A DNA stretch of 64,000 nucleotides from Kiritimatiellia bacterium (GTDB lineage: Bacteria; Verrucomicrobiota; Kiritimatiellia; WLWN01). Of this stretch, positions 59,055 through 64,000 are shown piece after piece (the first letter of the stretch is position 1; every line of letters starts with the position of its first letter). The notes beneath the pieces were generated by a model that saw nothing but the letters and a program-made list of their open reading frames with translations, was not told the origin of the DNA and made no database searches. Position numbers and translations under genes: made by a program. The DNA lies in NCBI GenBank assembly GCA_012103575.1, contig WLWN01000001.1, positions 1,988,538 through 2,052,537 of the forward strand. The letters run 5' to 3'.

Positions 59055-60508
59055 ACCCTGAGGACAACAGCAGAGAAAGCAGACTTTTAACCGCCTACAG
59101 TCACTATAAACGCGAACTTTATCTTCGGCGCACTAAGCTGGCGTGTATACTGGGCGTTGTTGCAATCCTTGGGGGAGCGCCTTTAGATTTCTTTGTGTAT
59201 CCAGAATTTGCAAAAGTATTTTCAGTCATTCGAATAACGAGCGCAGGATTGATTCTTGCTATTTTGGGTCTGCTTTTCACGGTTCCTTGTAAAAAGTATA
59301 TCGATACGCTCCAATTCTCATGTGTTACGATTATGATACTCCATTTATGTGTCATGATCGGATGGTCAGAGGGGATCACGTCCCCTTATTACATAGCGAT
59401 TGCCCTTACTATTTCGATATCCTGCCTTCTCCTTCCTTGGACACTTGCAGAATGCTTATCACCCTGTCTCTGTGCCCTTACTTTATACGCAGCAGGGTGT
59501 GTAATAAACTACTTTTTCACCGGCATCCATAGCGAAAATTGGGTAGGTCTTGCTGTACACAACATATACTTTATGCTCATCGTTCCTCTTACCTGTATAA
59601 CAGGCAGTCATTTTGCTGAACAACAACGCTTTCGTGAATTCCAACTACAATTTGAGTTAGACCAAAGCAAACAAGAGGTAGAAAAGTCATACGAAAAGCT
59701 ATCGGAGCTGGATAAAGCAAAAAGCCAATTTTTTGCAAATATCTCCCACGAACTCCGAACGCCGCTCACCCTCATCATATCCCCCTTAGGGGAATTGACA
59801 AACAACCTGGGCCGCACCAATCCCGATCTAAAAAATATGCTAGACATCATGTACGGAAATGCCATGCGGTTATTAGCATTAATTAACGATTTGCTCGATC
59901 TTGTACGTTTAGAAGAAGGAAAACTCGAATTAAGGAAAGAACCTGTAGATCTTAAGAAACTCTTACCAGGATTAACAAGCTCTATACAACACACGGCTAA
60001 ACATAACAAACTTCGCGTTGAAACAGAACTAAGTCCAACGGCTTCATTGCTTGTCCGAGCTGACAAAAGTCGCCTTGAAAAGGTATTTCTTAATCTTCTA
60101 TTTAACGCGATTAAATTTACACCCGCCGGTGGAGTCATTCGTCTATTAGGTCGAGAAGAAGATGAGACCATTGTCATTGATGTGCAAGATACTGGGATTG
60201 GGATTAGTGAAGATAAACTCGTATCTGTATTTGACCGTTTCTGGCAAGAAGATGGTTCTGAAACAAGACAACGTCAGGGAACAGGAATTGGGTTAGCTCT
60301 TGTTAAGGAAATCATGGAACATCACAAAGGAACGGTCCATGTACAAAGTAAAAAAGGAGAAGGCACAACGTTCAGTGTACATCTTCCCAAAATATCAGAG
60401 CAAGAGCTGGAGGCTGCCACGATTACAGAGCCGCCAGAAGAAGATACATGGCTAACCGACCTTTATCAAAAAGCTCAGCAATATCAGGGTGACCTTCTTG
60501 CTGAATAA
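59051..60508 (+). CDS. PhcS-like membrane histidine kinase
   Basis: 485 residues. Five to six membrane segments (about residues 28-190) with very short loops and no large periplasmic domain, as expected for a sensor of a lipid-like ligand. A coiled linker (QSKQEVEKSYEKLSELDKAK) leads to the dimerisation helix with phospho-His in FFANISHELRTPL (His about 234), N box NLLFNAIKFTP, G boxes DVQDTGIGIS and GTGIGLALV, and F box VFDRFWQ. Its start overlaps the methyltransferase stop (ATGA). The stop TAA at 60506 is followed in the same frame by a receiver domain, so this may once have been a hybrid kinase. All catalytic boxes are intact. Confidence 0.85.
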   Translation: MNPEDNSRESRLLTAYSHYKRELYLRRTKLACILGVVAILGGAPLDFFVYPEFAKVFSVIRITSAGLILAILGLLFTVPCKKYIDTLQFSCVTIMILHLCVMIGWSEGITSPYYIAIALTISISCLLLPWTLAECLSPCLCALTLYAAGCVINYFFTGIHSENWVGLAVHNIYFMLIVPLTCITGSHFAEQQRFREFQLQFELDQSKQEVEKSYEKLSELDKAKSQFFANISHELRTPLTLIISPLGELTNNLGRTNPDLKNMLDIMYGNAMRLLALINDLLDLVRLEEGKLELRKEPVDLKKLLPGLTSSIQHTAKHNKLRVETELSPTASLLVRADKSRLEKVFLNLLFNAIKFTPAGGVIRLLGREEDETIVIDVQDTGIGISEDKLVSVFDRFWQEDGSETRQRQGTGIGLALVKEIMEHHKGTVHVQSKKGEGTTFSVHLPKISEQELEAATITEPPEEDTWLTDLYQKAQQYQGDLLAE

Positions 60509-61768
60509 ACCCAACCCAAAGAAAAGGCAATCTACGATGGTCGAAAACATCATCTCCTTATTGTAGAAGACGAACCCGACATGCAACGATTCCTGAAAGC
60601 TGAGCTTGAAAAAGCATACAACATTCACACCGCAAGAGATGGGGAACAGGGCTTTAAACTGGCTTTAGAACATGAACCCGACCTCATATTAACGGATATG
60701 ATGTTGCCTAAAATGGATGGCATTACCTTGTGCCGGAAACTCAAATCAAACCCAGAACTCCTCCCCTCAAAAATTATTTTACTCACAGCGCGCGCTGATG
60801 ATCAGACAAAAATTTCCGCCCTGCAAGCAGGGGTCGATGATTTTTTAACCAAACCTTTTAGCACCATTGAGCTAAAAACGAGGCTTGGGAATCTGCTGGT
60901 TAACGCTCGCTTAGAAAAAGAATTAAAAACACAAAATATGGAATTAGAAAATACGTTAGAACAGCTTCGCCATACAGAAACCCAACTCATTCAATCCGAA
61001 CGGTTGTCGGGGCTAGGTAGCTTGTCCGCTGGGATCATGCATGAAATTAATAATCCGATCAATTTCATGGTAACCGCCACTCACTATCTAAAAGGTTCTT
61101 TACAAAATAGTTCTGAAGAGATTGTCGATACAGTAATTGATATTGAAGATGGACTCAAACGGGTTCGCGACATCATTGCCGATCTTAAGAGTTTTGCATA
61201 TGGGAATCCCACCGAAAAACAGTCTGAATGTGATCCTGAACAAATATGGCGAACAACAAAGCGCCTCTTATCCCACGAAATAAACAAGGTAACGCTTGAA
61301 GAACAAATTGATGCAGAGACCTCCATCATGAGGAACGAAAACCAATTAGTGCAACTGATGACAAACCTTCTCCAAAACGCAATCCAAGCAACTCAGCAGA
61401 GTGACTCCAAAGAAGAGCGCAGGATCCAGATTCATATGTACCCTCAAAATGGACATTATCTCACGTCGATTCGAGATAATGGGACGGGGATAGAAAAAGA
61501 TGTACAGCCAAAAATTTTTAATCCCTTTTTTACGACGAAACAAGTGGGGCAAGGAATGGGACGGGGGTTGAGTATTAGTCATACGATTGTCAAAAGTCAC
61601 AACGGCGAAATATCTGTGGAAAGCGAACCTGGTAAATTTACTGAGTTTAAAATCAAAATACCGCTAAAAGAAAGAGAAAAAGAAACAGCAAATCAGCAAC
61701 CAGGAACGTTCCAACCCAAAGACGTGCTCAAGGAACAGAAGTCAACCTTTCACGTTCATTCAGAATAA
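60509..61768 (+). CDS. Receiver domain joined to histidine kinase (PhcR-like)
   Basis: The receiver has HHLLIVEDEPDMQRFL (acidic pocket), phospho-Asp in DLILTDMMLPKMDG, the Thr/Ala of LLTARAD and Lys of FLTKPFS. A coiled linker leads to a second kinase: phospho-His in LSAGIMHEINNPINFM, N box TNLLQNAIQAT, G1 IRDNGTGIE, F box IFNPFFTTK and G2 GMGRGLSIS. This layout (receiver with kinase as output) is that of PhcR and PhcQ. The frame is open from 60509, directly after the TAA of the kinase gene. The first ATG (60581) lies after the VEDEPD pocket and no GTG or TTG precedes it, so a normal separate start is lacking. Readthrough, a rare start, or a nonsense mutation in a fused protein are the options. 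Confidence 0.82.
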   Translation, partial: TQPKEKAIYDGRKHHLLIVEDEPDMQRFLKAELEKAYNIHTARDGEQGFKLALEHEPDLILTDMMLPKMDGITLCRKLKSNPELLPSKIILLTARADDQTKISALQAGVDDFLTKPFSTIELKTRLGNLLVNARLEKELKTQNMELENTLEQLRHTETQLIQSERLSGLGSLSAGIMHEINNPINFMVTATHYLKGSLQNSSEEIVDTVIDIEDGLKRVRDIIADLKSFAYGNPTEKQSECDPEQIWRTTKRLLSHEINKVTLEEQIDAETSIMRNENQLVQLMTNLLQNAIQATQQSDSKEERRIQIHMYPQNGHYLTSIRDNGTGIEKDVQPKIFNPFFTTKQVGQGMGRGLSISHTIVKSHNGEISVESEPGKFTEFKIKIPLKEREKETANQQPGTFQPKDVLKEQKSTFHVHSE

Positions 61769-61952
61769 AATAGTTTTTATAAGAAAAGACGATTGTGATC
61801 CCCGCTTCCTAATCGAACGGGCATCTATATTGATAATGTGCCCCACAATAGGATCGGAGGGCTCACCTTTGGTTCAGGCAATATCATCTCTGACAAATGG
61901 ATTCCGCCATATCTTAGCACGCGTGAACGATGCCGCTCCAGGTGGTATATGT

Positions 61953-63434
61953 TTATGGTGCGATGTTTTTTTTGATCCGCTCAGCCATAGAAAACCCAAC
62001 ACCCGAAATTTCAGCGATTTGTTCTGCCGAGGCTTTCTTTAGTTGGGCTATAGAACCAAAATGGTTCAATAAAACTTGTTTGCGTTTATCTCCAATACCC
62101 GGAACCTCATCGAGGAGTGATTCCTTTATTCTTTTACCCCGAAGCTTCCGATGATATGTTAGGGCAAATCGATGTGCTTCATCACGGATATGTTGCACCA
62201 CTTTTAACGCCAATGAATCAAGAGGCAAACGAATCGGTTTAGACACACTTTTTCGCTCGAAATAAATTTCTTCAAACCGCTTGGCAAGTCCGATAAGGGG
62301 TAAATCAGTTAGCTTTAATCTGTTGAGCTCCGCTTGGGCGGCGCGTAATTGAGTAATACCGCCATCCACGATGACCAAATCAGGGTACGATTTCTTTTGT
62401 TCCTGTAGACGGGTGAAACGACGACAAATGACTTCAGCCATCATCCCGGGGTCGTCAATGTCTTCAACCGTTTTAATGCGAAATAATCGATAGCGGTTCT
62501 TCTGAGGCAACCCATCTACAGAACAAACCATACTCCCTACGGCATAGGTCCCAGAAATATTCGAAATATCATAGCACTCAATAATTCGGGGAAAAACGTC
62601 TAACCCCAATACACCCTTTAATTCATCCAAACCGGCCTTGGCATCTTCTCTTTTTGTTTTAAGTGTTTTTGTGCCACGCGAACGTTGTTTCACCGCTTCC
62701 TGTAATCGCCACAGGGTATCGCGGAGCGCGGCGGCTTTCTCAAAATTCATGGCCGTGGCCTCTTGTTCCATCTCTGCTTCAATTTCTTGCAGGTATTCCT
62801 GTTTTTCGCCTCGCAAAAAAGCACACGCTAGTTCTACACGTGTACGGTATTCTCTCTGTTGAATTTTTTTCATACACGGAGCAGAACAAAAACGTATGAT
62901 GTCGTTCAAACAATGTTTGTATTGTTCCGGCCCAGGAATACGTGCCACGCATTGCCTAAGCCCAAATCGTCGCTCACAAAAGGCCATGGCAGCCCGGGCT
63001 GCTGCAGTTGAGGCGTAAGGACCAAAATAAAGGGCCGTATCATCCTTTTTGATGCGACACGCGTTGAAGCGCGGATACGGTTCGTTAGGATCAATCCGTA
63101 AAAGCAAAAATCGTTTGTCATCACGGAATGCGACATTGTAACGAGGCCGATATTCTTTTATCATTTTACCTTCCGTCAAAACAGCGCTGGCTTCATCCCG
63201 AACGACAATATAATCAAAATCTTGAATACTTCGAATAAGGCCCCGCAACTTCGGATCGGCACTTTTCCGTGTGCCTTGACGGAAGTACCAACGTACTCGG
63301 TTTCGCAGGGACGTCGCCTTGCCAATATAAATAATCCGGCCATAACGATCGCGCATAAGATATACACCCGGTTTATCCGGAAGAAGTTGAAGTTTATGGC
63401 TGATCTTTTCAGAAAAATTCATGGCGTAAGCCAA
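61953..63434 (-). CDS. uvrC: Excinuclease ABC subunit C
   Basis: 493 residues, shorter than the roughly 600 of E. coli UvrC but with all domains. The N-terminal GIY-YIG nuclease is DKPGVYLMRDRYGRIIYIGKA and SLRNRVRWYF (3' incision). The UVR motif is MNFEKAAALRDTLWRLQEA (about 210-245). The RNase H-like nuclease is CYDISNISGTYAVGSMV, LVIVDGGITQLRAA (5' incision). A C-terminal tandem helix-hairpin-helix (LDEVPGIGDKRKQVLLNHFGS, ISGVGFSMAERI) binds DNA. It makes both cuts in nucleotide excision repair with UvrA and UvrB. The start can be 63434 or the ATG four codons later. It converges with the signalling operon; the 184 bases between them show nothing. Confidence 0.94.
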   Translation of the reverse strand: MAYAMNFSEKISHKLQLLPDKPGVYLMRDRYGRIIYIGKATSLRNRVRWYFRQGTRKSADPKLRGLIRSIQDFDYIVVRDEASAVLTEGKMIKEYRPRYNVAFRDDKRFLLLRIDPNEPYPRFNACRIKKDDTALYFGPYASTAAARAAMAFCERRFGLRQCVARIPGPEQYKHCLNDIIRFCSAPCMKKIQQREYRTRVELACAFLRGEKQEYLQEIEAEMEQEATAMNFEKAAALRDTLWRLQEAVKQRSRGTKTLKTKREDAKAGLDELKGVLGLDVFPRIIECYDISNISGTYAVGSMVCSVDGLPQKNRYRLFRIKTVEDIDDPGMMAEVICRRFTRLQEQKKSYPDLVIVDGGITQLRAAQAELNRLKLTDLPLIGLAKRFEEIYFERKSVSKPIRLPLDSLALKVVQHIRDEAHRFALTYHRKLRGKRIKESLLDEVPGIGDKRKQVLLNHFGSIAQLKKASAEQIAEISGVGFSMAERIKKNIAP

Positions 63435-63510
63435 GTATATGGTATACTAAAATTCTGGGCGAGATTTTTGCTCCAAAAAAATGAGTAAACCCCAAAGGAT
63501 TAACAGCACA

Positions 63511-64000
63511 ATGAAAACTGACCTCTTTCAGGTAAACGCATTCACCAACCATCCTTGCAAGGGAAATCCTGCGGGTATCTGTCTAGCATCTTTTTCTTCT
63601 ACGCATGATATAGATTTGTCGAATACAATATGGATGCAACGTCTCGCCAAAAAAATGGGTCTTTCCGAAACCGCCTTTCTTCAAAAAGGGAAAGATATGT
63701 ATAACCTGCGATGGTTTACACCTATCTGCGAAGTCGACTTATGTGGTCATGCAACCCTAGCTAGTGCACGTGTCCTTTGGGAAACGGGTCGGCTTAGCCC
63801 CAATGAGCAAGCACATTTCAACACGCGAAGCGGTTTGCTTACAGCCAAAAAAGTCCAAAATTTTATTGAGCTCGACTTTCCAGCAGAACCCGAGACCGAG
63901 ATGGATCCTCCATCTGATTTAATCAAAGCGCTTGGCTGTTCTTTAATCTATACAGGCAAAAATCGTTTTGATTATCTTGTCGAAATAGATTCTGAAAAAG
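63511..64000 (+). CDS. PhzF family isomerase-like protein (cut by the window end)
   Basis: The first 163 residues of a PhzF/YddE-type protein: FQVNAFTNHPCKGNPAGICL at the start, WMQRLAKKMGLSETAFLQKG with the active-site Glu (SETAF), and NLRWFTPICEVDLCGHATLASARVLWETG, by position 63690-63790. Family members have a diaminopimelate-epimerase-like fold and include the phenazine enzyme PhzF, but most have no known substrate. ATG 63511 is the first in-frame start. It is divergent from uvrC, with 76 bases between. Confidence 0.9.
   Translation, partial: MKTDLFQVNAFTNHPCKGNPAGICLASFSSTHDIDLSNTIWMQRLAKKMGLSETAFLQKGKDMYNLRWFTPICEVDLCGHATLASARVLWETGRLSPNEQAHFNTRSGLLTAKKVQNFIELDFPAEPETEMDPPSDLIKALGCSLIYTGKNRFDYLVEIDSEK

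Noticed and set aside
11633..60508. Stop-codon reassignment (TAG or TAA read as an amino acid) to explain the single in-frame stops
   Set aside because: Both TAA and TAG are affected, only in accessory genes. Intact genes such as hisC, hpt, lepA and hisB end normally with these codons at the family length.

Overview
The window (64 kb, moderate GC, standard bacterial code) looks like chromosome from a free-living, IS-loaded bacterium. The best guess is the PVC group (Verrucomicrobiota/Kiritimatiellota-like). Pointers are a TIGR03790-family protein beside tatD and metH, very large secreted proteins made of RHS/YD repeats, ASH, FN3-like, beta-helix and calcium-loop (TSP3/EF-hand) modules, a GxxExxY protein, and intergenic hairpins around TTTGGAGTGCG boxes. 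No rRNA or other phylogenetic marker was seen, so this placement is an inference.

Layout. 1-6.1 kb: transport-related genes (an amino-acid-type receptor, a DUF481 outer membrane protein, and a TAXI-TRAP receptor broken by two frameshifts and an IS1380 insertion). 6.3-10.2 kb: intact hisD-hisC-hisB-hisH. 10.4-13.7 kb: DUF488, YCII-like, two secreted proteins and hpt. 14.0-22.4 kb (minus strand): metH, tatD, TIGR03790 protein, and a K+-dependent type membrane pyrophosphatase. 22.6-26.4 kb: nuclease, leuB, and a metallophosphoesterase truncated by IS1380. 28.0-31.7 kb (minus): rpe-lepA-lepB. 31.7-57.6 kb: an IS graveyard. A reprolysin-type metalloprotease, a giant (~2650 aa when reassembled) RHS/beta-helix surface protein, a second RHS protein and a DUF1565 protein are all cut by IS30, IS630, IS1380 or a palindromic MITE. 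A small toxin-antitoxin cluster (BrnT/BrnA and an orphan HigA-like antitoxin) lies among them. 57.6-61.8 kb: a three-part signalling operon. 62-64 kb: uvrC (minus) and the start of a PhzF-family gene.

The most notable system is the operon at 57639-61768. It holds a PhcB-type SAM methyltransferase, a multi-pass membrane histidine kinase, and a receiver domain joined to a second histidine kinase. This is the gene order and domain logic of the Ralstonia phcBSR 3-hydroxy-fatty-acid methyl ester density-sensing system. The kinase and receiver reading frames are continuous except for one TAA.

The second theme is mobile DNA. There are four dead IS1380 copies, three dead IS630 copies, two IS30 copies of one type and one of another, and three copies of a 163-164 bp near-perfect palindrome whose ends match IS1380-type ends. 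One palindrome copy has a 5-bp target duplication, and each carries a terminator-like core. Housekeeping genes are intact. Accessory and secreted genes carry many single nonsense codons and frameshifts.
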